Assembly (NCBI GenBank): GCA_964059195.1
Contig: CAXKWD010000011.1
Span: 9,254,366-9,318,365, forward strand
Source: Ectobius pallidus
Taxonomy: Eukaryota > Arthropoda > Insecta > Blattodea > Ectobiidae
Reading direction: 5' to 3'
Length of the DNA: 64,000 nt
The position numbers and the translations under genes are program-made. The notes below the pieces were generated by a model, which ran no database searches, was not told the DNA's origin, and worked only from the letters and a program-made list of their open reading frames with translations. Within the stretch, counting starts at the first letter, position 1; each line of letters opens with the position of its first letter. Positions 48,816-58,833 of the stretch are shown piece by piece.

Positions 48816-50179
48816 TTAATTATTATTTTATCAACTTTCTGGTTCTGAACCAAGGATAGAAGATTTTTAAATAAGGTGTAATGTTAGGATTAATTATTAT
48901 AAGCACTACCAGTTTTCATTTATTTCCAAACTGCCTTGGTATGGACATAGCCCCTTGGGAGTCAGTATACAGACAACTCATTCTTATAAAGTGAAATTGT
49001 CAATATTATTAAATTACATAAAACAAGAGGCAAGTAAACAATAATTATTAATCATTTCTTAGATGACAGTGTAAGATCTGGAAGGATTCTTTCAGTGCTG
49101 TGATAGCAATATCATCTCTTAAAGTGGAATGATGGCCTTTTTTTTTTTTAATCGTAAGAAACATTTGGGTGTTGTCCCACATGCTCCTTCAGCAACTGCA
49201 ACCATTTATTGCAGAACTGCACTACAATCTGAGTTCTCAATGCTCCTCACACTGAAGGTCATTAGCACATTTACAGAGAATTGTGCCATTTATTGCAGAT
49301 TCTCATTTTTCTATGATGCAGTATTGCCATCAGTCCTATATGTTGACAGATATCTTCTAAGGAAATTCCTTTTCCAATAGGACACAGAACTAACGTACTT
49401 GTTGTATTCAACATAAAATGCACAAAGTTTCATATTGCCGAGCTAAAATGCAAGGCGTAGGATCCAATACTGTGTTGTGTAAACTGCTTAATATACAAAT
49501 TAATTAACTAATAATTTTTTAATATATTTTTTTGCTGATGTGGAATCTTGATTTAAGGTCGATAGCAGAGATAACAATGAAACTATCTTTTTATAGCCTT
49601 ATCATAGAAAATGAAATCTCTAAAAAGTCCTTAATAGTATATAATCCCTAATGATAGGCTATACTCGATTAAATAAGCACATGATATATTTTAAGTCTTT
49701 AACTTCATATGCATGTTATTTGTATCCACTCTTTTCAACACCTTCAGATACACTAAATTCAATCCTGAAATCTTTGACGTACTCTATTTTTATGAACTTA
49801 TAAGCAGAGGATTTCAGAAAATAGCCATAAAAAAACATGCCTGAATCAGAGATCTCCTTCGGTGAAGAGGCTCTATAGCAATTCTTATTTCATAAATATT
49901 CATAATAGAGCAAATATCCCAATAGTTACTCTAAACACCTGTTTGGAATGAGGCTTCAACAAAATCAAGTGCAAACAGAAAAAAAAAAGAATAAGAAGAG
50001 AGGTAGACAGTATATTTGAACTACGAATTGTGTGTCAAGAGGTAACGGGTAGCGCAAGAGTATACTGAAGAATTAATTTTTTGTAAAAGTTTAAAAACTG
50101 AACATAACTTAATTGTACATGGTAAGAAGTTGAAGTAAGATCTGATTAGGCCTAATTTAGGGTTTACTGTACTCTGCAG
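48816..50179 (+). other. unc80 intron, no repeat assigned
   Basis: AT-rich. The 83-codon frame at 49129-49380 starts in a T-run (poly-Phe) and shows no family signature. Confidence 0.5.
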
Positions 50180-50307
50180 GAAAAGGATCTTCTGAGGAAG
50201 GTTGCCTTGGTACGGGTACGGAGAGTCCACCAAGTCAATCTGCAAGTGTGTCTTTCTCAGACCAAGCTGGGATGGTTCGTGTGGAATGTCGGCCAGGAGA
50301 TGATGAG
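50180..50307 (+). CDS. unc80: unc80 exon: Ser/Gly-rich linker
   Basis: The exon begins after CTCTGCAG. The CGA made with the C of the previous exon is followed by 42 codons: KGSSEEGCLGTGTESPPSQS, ASVSFSDQAGMVRV and ECRPGDDE. The donor is GTGATA, weaker than the others. The segment is low in hydrophobic residues and rich in Ser and Gly, as expected for a disordered linker between helical-repeat blocks of UNC80. It has little residue-level conservation with the vertebrate protein that I can recall, so the call depends on frame, splice sites and position between secure exons. Confidence 0.82.
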
Positions 50308-50432
50308 GTGATACATTCTGTGATTTCTATAGATTAAAATTTTACTTCTTCTATCTGTACACACGTATTGTTTGGCATTTCAAAACAGTTGTATTTTAAA
50401 AGATTATGAAAATACTTATTTTTATTGTTACA

Positions 50433-50692
50433 ATTCTAGATTGATAGGGAAAAAGCAAATAAGTCAAAATACCAAAGTTTTAGGAGAGACAAATAATGCT
50501 TTATTTTCACAGCATTTTTACAATATTTAGATCAGTCCACCCAGATATTTTTACATAGTATAAGAAACTGTGTAAACATATCTGGTAGACTGAACTAAAT
50601 AGTATAACAATGCTGAGGAAGTAAATTGTTTTTTGTCATTCCTGAAACTTTGGAATTTTGACTTATTTGCTTTTTCCCTATCACTCTAGAAT
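50433..50692. mobile_element. Foldback MITE, about 260 bp
   Basis: Arms about 50433-50482 and 50644-50692 are inverses (ATTCTAGATTGATAGGGAAA, AGCAAATAAGTCAAAAT). The centre (CAGTCCACCCAGATA, ATCTGGTAGACTG) is also weakly inverted. Confidence 0.8.
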
Positions 50693-50855
50693 TTATAATA
50701 AAATTGAAAAAAAAATATATTTATTATGAGAGATTATGAAACTCTTGCAGGAATGTAATTCTGTGTTCATTATTGTACCTAGATTTGGTGTTTATGCTGT
50801 ACTGATTTCAGTGTATATTTCACAAAATAAAAGATCATATTAACAGGATTTTATT

Positions 50856-51510
50856 ATATATATGTATTCATGAACCACAAATTGTCTCTGTTGGACATTA
50901 CATGAGAATATTATAAGAAAAAAATTTCTCTGACACTGGGATTTGAACCCACGACATTTGACTATCCATGCCAATGCTTTATCAACTGAGCTAAGCCAGA
51001 GTTCACTTCGAATTTCCAGATGGAACCTCTCTCCTAGGACTGAATGCCCTTAATGATCTACCTCACTGACAGACAAGTTATGTCATATTATGCAGTAGCG
51101 TGAGGCACACTAGTGATTTTTGTGACCTGGCTTCCACTGTTATTGTACAGTTAATAGTATAAGAGGAAATGTTCTCCTATAATCTCATGTAATGTCCATC
51201 AAAGACAATCTGTGGTTCATGAATGCATATATATCCATCTTGAATTTTAACTGTACAATAAGATTGGAAGCCCGGTCACAACATTCACTGATTAGTGTGC
51301 CTCACATACTGCATATGACATAACATGTCTGTCAGTGATGTAGACAATTAAGGGCAATCAGTTATAGGAGAGAGGTTCCTTCTGGCACTCTGAAGTGACT
51401 CTAGCTTAGCCCAGTTGGTAGAAAAGTGGCATGGATAGCCTGAGGTCCGGGGTTCAAATCGCAGTGTCAGAGGAATTTTTCTCCGATAATATTCTCAGGA
51501 TGTTATTATT
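50856..51510. mobile_element. Inverted pair of tRNA-derived SINEs
   Basis: The left copy is on the minus strand (head about 50935-51000, GGGTTCAAATCC reading, GCTTAGCTCAGTTGATAAAG) and the right copy on the plus strand (TAGCTTAGCCCAGTTGGTAG, GGGGTTCAAATCGC at about 51451-51464). GATGGAACCTCTCTCCTA (left) and its inverse (right) continue the match. A direct relative of the left end lies at about 44480. Confidence 0.85.
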
Positions 51511-52422
51511 TTAACATAAGATATGCTTGATATTTTAAAGTAGTATGGTTTCATTTTCATTAAAATCACTGTATTTTAAAATCTAGGATCAGAACAATAC
51601 AATAAGAACACATGTTTCAACATTTATTTTAAGACAGTTTGCATACCTTTACACAAATTATAATTTACTATATGAAAGTCTTTCCTGAAATTTGTTGTTG
51701 TACAGCAATATGCAAGTATTTCAGAAGAACTGGATATAAATCAACTTCAATCTATTAAGTAACCACGAGGAATGCTGGTGTAGTTTTATTGTGCTGCTCT
51801 TTACCATAATCATTATGTTCTGAGGACGGTCAATGAGAATGCCTGCCTCTCATTTTACCATGCTCTGAAACGGCTCTGAGCCATTGGAAGGAGATTTAGA
51901 TTTTTTTTTTTCTTTTCTTTTTTTTTTAAAGTTATGATTTGGTTTAAGTTTTACTAAATTTTCATAACAATTTGATACTAAATAAGTTTTTTCATGCTGA
52001 TTTCACCACCACTTCGTTTAGATAGTTCAGTTTTGCAATAATTTATAAATAAATATGACAATTTATGATTTTCTTGAAAAGCATGTATTTCAAATATAAA
52101 ATTAGGTTTTAAAAAATTACTCATATAATTAAAATCAAAACATCAGTTTCCTGAACTATAAATAACAGTTTCAAATTCCCATATCTCCTGCAGCTCATTT
52201 AGTAATTCTGAAAATAAATAAAAAATATACAATATGTTTATTTCATAGAATTTAAAAGGACGACTTTTATTTAGTTTTCTATCAACTTACAGAAATATTT
52301 TAATGTGAATCAAACTTTTTGGAACAAATCTTATTGAATAATTCATTAAGTGGCCATTTAAATTAGTCCAGCAGCTAGATGAAAAGTTATTCATATAGCC
52401 TAAGTATTTCATTTATTTGCAG

Positions 52423-52506
52423 AGTAACTGGTTGTCATCTCCAAAGGACACCATCTTCCCTGAGACCATTCCTGAGGAGAGCTCTAGTACTGAAGAAGAA
52501 CATGTT
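52423..52506 (+). CDS. unc80: unc80 exon: acidic linker
   Basis: Twenty-eight codons lie between TTATTTGCAG and GTAAGA, phase 0 on both sides: SNWLSSPKDTIFPETIPEES followed by SSTEEEHV. The peptide is acidic and serine-rich. Its length is a multiple of three and both phases are 0, so it could be a cassette exon. It continues the disordered linker before the second conserved block. It has no diagnostic motif; the support is splice sites, frame continuity and absence of stops. Confidence 0.8.
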
Positions 52507-52734
52507 GTAAGATATTTTAAAGTATTTTTTTTATGTTGATGCATCAGATAATAGAAGTATGAGTCACTCCAATGTTATACTGCAGCTCATATTAAAACAA
52601 TTGATTTATTATTGAACATTTTTAAGGATACACTGAAATTAAATTTAAAAATTCAAAATGATTGGATTTGCAGTTTTTATTTTTTAGACAGATCCTACAA
52701 GAAGTATAAAACTAAATTAACACTAAACTCTGTG

Positions 52735-53012
52735 ACGCTACATCCTTCTATTTGAACACTGCATCATCTACCACATGCAGATGGCAGGATTGGAGGCATG
52801 TGATCAGCATGCAACACCCACGGCCATTTAAGATGATTTCTGTGACCAGAGCCGCTACTTCTCAAGCAAGTAACTCCTTAGTCTGTATCGTGAAGCTGAG
52901 TGCACCCCATTCCAGACCTCCGTACCTCATAAAAATCCGAGGAGGTACCGTGGATTGAACCTGGGCCTGCGGATCCATAGTCAAAAGATGCTAACCAAGA
53001 GACTACATACTA
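52735..53012 (-). mobile_element. tRNA-derived SINE
   Basis: On the minus strand the head is AGTCTCTTGGTTAGCATC (A box) and CAGGTTCAATCCACGG (B box, about 52948-52963). The body contains GAGGTACGGAGGTCTGG. It lies between two unc80 exons. Confidence 0.75.
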
Positions 53013-53301
53013 GAAGTATGCATAGAAATATTTTGTTCATTTTGTTTTTGTTTCTTTGAAAAACATAATAGTTTCAAATTGTCATATCTCCTCCTACAAA
53101 TGCTATTTCTTGAAACTAAAATGCTATTTAAAAAAAATTGAAATGGCACTAAGAAAACCCTACCAACTCAGTGCACATTGTAGGTGTTAAAATTCTAGCA
53201 CCTAGCTTATAATTTGTGGAAGAAGACAGGATTTGATCTTTTGCAAACATGCAAAAATTTAATTCACTTGGAATTGGTAAACACAATGAAGTGTAATAAT
53301 A

Positions 53302-53601
53302 TAAAACACATTATCACCCAGAGCACTCACTACTTCATTAAATTAACTAACTTTCTAGTTAGCCGGCTTTCAAGAGGACCTTTCCTCCCATCGTCAGACC
53401 CCGCCCACTGCCGAACTTCCATGAGTTGGGTCTGATTGGAAAATTCGTTAAACCGCAGCAGCGTCATCAGATGGTACAGGATGGAAGTTCGGCAGTGGGC
53501 GGGGTCTGACGATTGGAGGAAAGGTCCTCTTGAAAGCCGGCTAACTAGTAAGTTAGTTAATTTAATGAAGTAGTGAGTGCTCTGGGTGATAATGTGTTTT
53601 T
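53302..53601. mobile_element. Foldback element, arms about 120 bp
   Basis: Arms 53302-53422 and 53481-53601 are near-perfect inverses (ACACATTATCACCC, AGTTAGCCGGCTTTCAAGAG, GTCAGACCCCGCCCACTGCC) around a 58-bp loop. No coding capacity. Confidence 0.92.
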
Positions 53602-53794
53602 ATTTTTTTTTATATGCAAAAATTTGTAAGCAAGAAAGTAAAGTAAAATTTTTTCATTTGTTAAATGATAAAGTGCACAGACATTTTAAGGTGGCTGTCA
53701 TAATAGCTGTTCTAGGGATGCTTGCCTCTTGATATATTACATGGAACACCTATGGTATTAAACATGGATGTGTTTTTAAGAATACTTTTACTTC

Positions 53795-54784
53795 TCGAGT
53801 TGAAACAATAAGGGATATCAAGAATATGATACTGGATTTGTGGCAAACCAGATGGGAAGAAAGCAACACAGGACGTAGGACCTACGATATTTTTATGGAC
53901 GTACACGAAAGACTAGAACTGCGACATCTACAACCATCCCAAGGTTTAATCCACTACCTGACGGGCCATGGACCCTACATGGTCTACTTAAATGAAAAGG
54001 GCATTTCGGAATCCAACGCTTGCTCGTGTGGGGGAATAGGTACTCCTGAGCATGTGGTTTGGGAATGCCAAAACACTGCTCAGTTGAGGGAGCCCTTTCA
54101 GAGACTACTACAAGGTAGGCAAATAGGGAACATAATAAGAGACCCCTACTCGTGGAAGTTGTTGGATGAAGCAGCAAATAGAGTTTCCCAGAAAGCAAAA
54201 GAAGACTATATAAATAGCAGACACGGACAAAGACATTAAGAAGACAATGCCATAAGACACATAAGGACACAGGACAAAAGACAAATTACAAATAAAGGAT
54301 AACAAACACCCGGACATGACTTCGTGGTGCCAGGATGGCCTACCGGTTGACGCCGATGCCTGAAGTCTGGCTTCCAGACTAAGGATTCCGGTGACGACTG
54401 GTATTCACCTGGTTGATGATGAGATGGTAGTGAGGATGCGGGAGTGTACTGCATCTGTGAAGATTGGTATGCTTAGGCGCGACCTCCCATTCATCATCAC
54501 AAATCCACAAAAATCCCGGACTCGACACTTACTTTAGTTAATGTAGTTAGTATTATTATTAAGTTATCAATGTTTTTGTGATTTTTTTAATTTATTCTTA
54601 AATAGTTAACCTTTCTCTCCGTTTCGTTATATACTTATATTTTTTAGATTAAATTAGAAATAATGTAGATAATCTATGTAATTATAAACTAATAAGTACA
54701 AATTGTATAGTGCATAAGAGGCCTCTGATAGGAATCCAGGACAGGGGCCAATAAGTATTAATGTATTAAATAAATAAATAAATA
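53795..54784 (+). mobile_element. 5'-truncated R1/I-like LINE with 14-bp duplication
   Basis: A frame open from the insertion edge to the stop at 54239 reads YDIFMDVHERLELRHLQPSQ, GLIHYLTGHGPYMVYL and a zinc-knuckle CSCGGIGTPEHVVWEC. This is the C-terminal end of ORF2 in R1/I-group LINEs. A 3' UTR of about 545 bp ends in TAAATAAATAAATAA. The flanks AATACTTTTACTTC (53781-53794 and 54785-54798) are identical, the mark of target-primed reverse transcription. The frame is intact from the break point, so the insertion is relatively young. Confidence 0.92.
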
Positions 54785-54896
54785 AATACTTTTACTTCAG
54801 GGGACAACTTTTGTATTAATAAGTAAATGCAACTTTTACTGATTGTATTATTCTAATAGTTTTGAAATATGTTATCGTCTATATCTACTATTAATT

Positions 54897-54958
54897 TTTA
54901 TTATTATTATTATTATTAGTAGTAGTAGTAGTAGCAGTAGTAATAATAATAATAATGG
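54897..54958. repeat. (TTA)n/(AGT)n microsatellite
   Basis: TTATTATTATTA, then AGTAGTAGTAGTAG and AATAATAATAAT, just upstream of the 54980 exon acceptor. Confidence 0.9.
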
Positions 54959-54979
54959 TGATGATTTTTATTATTTCAG

Positions 54980-55042
54980 GTGATTTTTCGTCTCCCTTCC
55001 CTTCCAGAATCTGATTCAGTGAAAGAGTCTTCCATTTATACG
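54980..55042 (+). CDS. unc80: unc80 exon, 63 nt
   Basis: Twenty-one codons, VIFRLPSLPESDSVKESSIY plus T, lie between TTATTTCAG and GTAAGA, phase 0 on both sides. With the preceding exon it gives an acidic run ending EEEHV-VIFRLPSLPESD. The intron after it is only 100 bp, the shortest in the window. Both flanking introns are phase 0, so it is another possible symmetrical cassette exon. A (TTA)n and (AGT)n microsatellite lies immediately upstream (54897-54958). Confidence 0.82.
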
Positions 55043-56015
55043 GTAAGAACTTATTGCAGTATTTCGTCCGTAAGTAGACAAAGTTGTAGGGATCAGTTGC
55101 TGGAATCAGAGGTTAACTCAAGTGATTTTGTTTTAATTTCAGGCAGATACGAGTATATTTCAGGTTGCTATGGGTCGTAATGCAACATCTTCTAAGCCAA
55201 CTCTAACCATTGAGCAAGTGACTGCCATCTCCGGATCAGACACCAAACAACTCCGAATGAAACCAATGATTCAAAAAATGGGGTGAGAATTATAAATAAT
55301 AGGTTATTATGTACATTCATCCATTTGAAAACTGTAAAATTTCTGTTTGGGACATCAATGCTAAGCTATTTCAGGTATCGGTACTGTATATAGATGCTCA
55401 CTAATTGGTTTTCTGGTATATGAAATTAGCTTTGGAGAACCTTTATCCACGTTATGAGCTACCATCACCAACTTATCCCCTGTTGCCAACATAGGGAAGA
55501 CTGTTTTTCCCGATTTGGTCCTTTAGTGTGTGTGATTTGAATTGTACAAAAATGTCTAACTGTATTGTTGGCAAATGGGATTTAGTTGCTGATGATGGAG
55601 ACCAATTAAGAAACATTTTTTCAAAATTTTAAAGTACAAAATTGTAATTTTAGAGAAAATGCTTTTTTATTTCTCACATTTAACCTTTTATTGCATTAAT
55701 TTTTTATTCAGTATTATAATTCTTCTCCTTAGAACGATTTCAGAGAACATAGAACTGTCTTGGGACGAAAAATGTGGGGATTGAGTGGGATTTTGTCTTT
55801 GAAATTTCATCTTTGTAGGTTTTGGATTGCATTTGTTAATATCAATCATCACAATGTTTTTGTCTTAGAAGTTTTACAATTTTCATTTATTTATTTATGT
55901 GTTTCTAACTATGAATTGAATTTCATTACAGTTAGTAATCTCTGTTAATGCTTAGAGTGTTAATTTTAGGGAATTACAATGACTGAATGTACCCTAACAT
56001 GAATAATGGTTTCAG
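55043..56015 (+). other. unc80 introns around the 55143 exon
   Basis: A 100-bp intron (55043-55142) and a 733-bp intron (55283-56015). Neither holds a repeat that I can assign; the longer one has T-rich tracts. Confidence 0.6.
55143..55282 (+). CDS. unc80: unc80 exon: ITIEQVTAISGSDTKQL-type linker
   Basis: The acceptor TTTTAATTTCAG and donor GTGAGA bound 46 codons plus GG. The peptide includes ADTSIFQVAMGRNATSSKPT and LTIEQVTAISGSDTKQLRMK, then PMIQKMG. The glycine codon is completed by the first base of the 56016 exon. The region corresponds to the linker before the conserved FLDVAVLRC block; the human protein has a longer serine-rich insert there. Support comes from frame, borders and position. 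Confidence 0.83.
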
Positions 56016-56213
56016 GTCATCGACTGATAAGGACTCCTTAAGCAGTAGCAAGCAGCAAGATGGCACAAGTGCAGGAAAAACACCTGTCGGGAGCGCAGGA
56101 GTGGTGGACCTTTGTGCTGCTACATTCCTTGATGTAGCTGTGTTACGATGCCTTTTCATTTCTCAGTGGCAAGAGGAGGGAGTGTACTGGGCCCTTCAGT
56201 TCTACTACCACAG
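56016..56213 (+). CDS. unc80: unc80 exon: FLDVAVLRCLFISQWQEEG block
   Basis: The exon follows ATGGTTTCAG and ends CACAG before GTGAAG (phase 1 in, 2 out). After a serine-rich lead (SSTDKDSLSSSKQQDGTSAG) it encodes VVDLCAATFLDVAVLRCLFI and SQWQEEGVYWALQFYYHR. The second block is diagnostic: human UNC80 has YFDVAVLRCLLQPHWSEEGTQWSLMYYLQRL. This is part of the N-terminal helical-repeat region of the scaffold. The final arginine codon is completed in the 58661 exon, giving HR-LREI as in the vertebrate QRLRHM. Confidence 0.95.
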
Positions 56214-56370
56214 GTGAAGAGTGTTTTAAATTTAAAGTAGTCCACATAATACTATCTATTTGTATATCAGGAGCTTCTTTTCAGGATGTCATTTAAGTCA
56301 AATTTGATATTTTAACAGGATTTGCCAGTTTTAAGACAGTCCTACTGTCTCAAGGAAGCATCAAATTGTC

Positions 56371-56609
56371 TTATGAAAGATATGAGTGGAGGAATAATAC
56401 ACTACTTCACTAGATGTTCAGACTAACCTGGACTAGTTTCGGACCTAATTAAGAAGTTCATAGGTTGTCCACGAGAGGATGTTCAAACTGCACAACTGCC
56501 AGTTGGAGTACGTTGAAAATGGGATAAAGGCATAATCCCGAAACTAGTCCAGGTTAGTTTGAACATCTAGTGAAGTAGCGTATTATTTCTCCACTCATAT
56601 CTTTCATAA
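56371..56609. mobile_element. Foldback MITE, 239 bp
   Basis: Arms of about 75 bp, 56371-56445 and 56536-56609 (TTATGAAAGATATGAGTGG, CACTAGATGTTCA and AACCTGGACTAGTTTCGG with their inverses). The loop is about 90 bp and there is no coding capacity. Confidence 0.9.
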
Positions 56610-57550
56610 TTCTTAACTTCACTGTGTAAACTTCCTTCGTTAATTAATTAATCAAATTGTCTGTTTTTATTATTTCTGTCCCATTTTGTCAAATTCTCTT
56701 CAAGAATAGTAAGTTTGAATACTTTTTATAAGAAATGTTTTCGTCTAGTACCACCTAGGTATAACTTAAGCTTTTGAAAGTGTTCAAGTAGAAAGGTATC
56801 TCTTCCAAAAATATAGTTGTTAATTTTTAGGTTTTTTCTCAGTAATGGGATCAAATGAAGTCAACAAAATATTTTTTTACTTGTAAGTTCTACAATGATA
56901 AATAGAAGAAAACTAACCAATTCTTGCACAGGGTGCTCAGTTATTTAGGTTTCCATTGCTAAAGCATGGATTTCTTATCACAAAAAAAAAATGCGTACAT
57001 TCCTTCATATAATTCACATAAAATTTAAAAAGTGTCTCTGTGACAGTAATGAAACTTTTATCAACGGGAGAAAGATCGTCCATAAGAAATAATTTTTATT
57101 ATGTATCCCATGTCTTTAATCTCAAGTGTGGTTGCTACAGTAGTAGCTCATATTTGTGGTGTTCTTTCTTAAAAACTATCCTATTCTTTACTTTGTGAAA
57201 GCTGTATGGAATATTGGACACACTGTAGTAATAAGTAGGGCTCAGAAGTTGATCAAATGTTATCTTTCTTCTGAGATATCACAGACAATGCAGGATGTAG
57301 TATAAATTCATCTTGTCTCAAAATGTACACAAATGGCCTACTTTTATTTGGCTTTTTTTTTAATTGTCGGCATTTTGTTATTTAACTGTCATTTTTTAGG
57401 AATTTTTCATTCTTTTCTTGCATTTTTCCTATTTTGTCTTCAGAATAGACTTTTCCAACATTACAGACAAAGCGATCTTCTAATTCCTTAGCTGTGAGGC
57501 ATTCATTAATAAAGATAGTAGGCCTAAACGTAACAATAATAATTATTATA

Positions 57551-58444
57551 CGAGGGCCGTTCAATAAGTAATGCAACACATTTTTTTTTCTTAAAGCAGG
57601 TTTGTTTTATTCAGGATTCAAATACAACATATTATTCCCTAATCTTTTGGCTACAAAACCCTACTTTTCAACATAACCTCCGTTCAATGCTACAGCCTTA
57701 CGCCACCTTAATGGGAGGTCCTGTATGCCTGCATGGTACCACTCTACTGGTCTATGTCGGAGCCAATGTCTTGCTGCATTCATTTTCCTTAGAGTAGCAC
57801 AATACACTTCAGAGTTGATTGTTCCACCATGTGGGAGGACATCAAACAGAATAACCCTTTCAGAGTCCCAGAAGACTGTAGCCTTGACTTTACCAGCTGA
57901 GGGTATGGCTTTGAACTTTTTCTTCGAAGGCGAGTTGGTGTGATGCCACTCCATGGATTGCTGTTTTGTTTCTGGTTCGAAGTGATGAACCCATGTTTCA
58001 TCACCTGTGACAACGTTTGACAAAAAATTGTCACCATCAGCCTCATAACGAGCAAGCAATTCCACACAGATGGTCCTTCTTTGATCTTCGTGGTCTTCAG
58101 TTAGGCGTCGAGGAACCCAGCAGGAACAAACCTTTGAGTATCCCGTCTGGTGGACAAGTGTCCACTGCCAGGTCTCCGTAGACATTCTGCATATCTGTGA
58201 ATATCTGTGATGCTCTACTTTTCCGCCAAAAGAAACTCAATAACTGCTCTCTGTTTGAAATGCACCTCCATTACAGACGCCATTGTGAAGGCTAGTTACA
58301 GTGCTGCCACCAATCGGAAATTAATGAAACCGTATGAGATGAAGCAGGAATATTTTAAAGATGCCCCCAAAAAATTCCAATTTTTTCCAACCAAAATTGA
58401 CCGAGAAAAAAAAATGTGTTGCATTACTTATTGAACAGTCCTCG
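57551..58444 (-). mobile_element. Internally deleted mariner, 894 bp
   Basis: Terminal inverted repeats CGAGGGCCGTTCAATAAGTA and TACTTATTGAACAGTCCTCG (continuing through TGCAACACATTTTTTTT) are flanked by TA (57549-57550 and 58445-58446). The two 30-bp ends differ at only a few sites. Confidence 0.95.
57661..58283 (-). pseudogene. Mariner transposase, broken
   Basis: The minus strand starts near 58283 with MASVMEVHFKQRAVIEFLLA (helix-turn-helix region) and meets an early stop. The frame at 58185-57661 keeps GYSKVCSCWVPRRLTEDHED, VVTGDETWVHHFEPETKQQS (first catalytic aspartate in TGDETW) and the end WYHAGIQDLPLRWRKAVALN. The HDNARPH and PPYSPDLAP-D blocks with the other two aspartates are missing between about LRKMNAA and RHWLRHRP. 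It cannot make active transposase. Confidence 0.92.
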
Positions 58445-58660
58445 TAAAACATGATAATTAAAGCAGTACTACAAAACCCTAGTATAATATTATTTATTAT
58501 TATACTACAGTATATTCTCTTTTTTAAGTATATACTTAAAAATATTATTTCATGTCATATTTTGATATATTTAATTTAATTTTATTGGTCATTTTTCAGC
58601 CATTTTTTGGTCATCAATTTCTGAGCCCTAGTAATAAAACTTTCATATCTTTTTTACTAG

Positions 58661-58833
58661 GTTGCGTGAGATAAATGAGGAAGCTTCTACTCAACAGCAG
58701 CCAAGGAAACGTAGCAATTCCCTGCCTATTCCAAAAATAGAAGTGTCTTTGTATCAAAGTCCAGAACTGAAGAAACGTGAGTCTAAAGACTTTATGGAAG
58801 TGCCTGACGTGAAAGATGTATCCTACCTCACCG
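58661..58833 (+). CDS. unc80: unc80 exon: LREINEE / SLPIPKIEVSLY block
   Basis: The acceptor TTTTTTACTAG is followed by G that completes arginine, then LREINEEASTQQQPRKRSNS, LPIPKIEVSLYQSPELKKRE and SKDFMEVPDVKDVSYLT. The donor is GTGAGA, phase 1. The vertebrate protein also continues with RLRHMLEEKP and then a proline-rich stretch ending with RPRSSSM. The exon is basic and then acidic, probably a disordered loop after the helical block. The target duplication of a hAT-type element ends at 58638, so the acceptor and its pyrimidine tract (58639-58660) begin directly at the transposon edge. Confidence 0.9.

Larger units (their letters stand above)
50308..52422 (+). other. unc80 intron with foldbacks
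   Basis: It contains the foldback at 50433-50692 and the inverted tRNA-SINE pair at 50856-51510, then AT-rich sequence and a T-run at about 51901-51928. Confidence 0.65.
52507..54979 (+). other. unc80 intron rich in young insertions
   Basis: It contains the SINE at 52735-53012, the long foldback at 53302-53601, the LINE insertion at 53795-54784 and a (TTA)n/(AGT)n microsatellite at 54897-54958. Confidence 0.7.
57236..58630. mobile_element. hAT-type element split by a mariner
   Basis: The ends TAGGGCTCAGAAGTTGATC and GATCAATTTCTGAGCCCTA (with an extra CA in the right copy: GGTCATCAATTT) are inverted. The flanks GTAATAAG (57228-57235) and GTAATAAA (58631-58638) agree at 7 of 8. About 500 bp belong to this element, without transposase; GGTCATTTTT and ATTTTTT motifs repeat near the right end. 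Confidence 0.78.
56214..58660 (+). other. unc80 intron with foldback and nested hAT/mariner
   Basis: It contains the foldback at 56371-56609 and the hAT-type element 57236-58630 that is itself split by a mariner. Confidence 0.7.

Noticed and set aside
49129..49380. 83-codon frame with poly-Phe start
   Set aside because: It starts in a T-run, has no domain and lies in an intron between well-supported exons.
55585..55600. Extra unc80 exon between 55282 and 56016
   Set aside because: The two flanking exons join in phase through a glycine codon and no open segment with good splice sites lies between them.
57725..57943. 72-codon plus-strand frame
   Set aside because: Antisense shadow of the mariner transposase.
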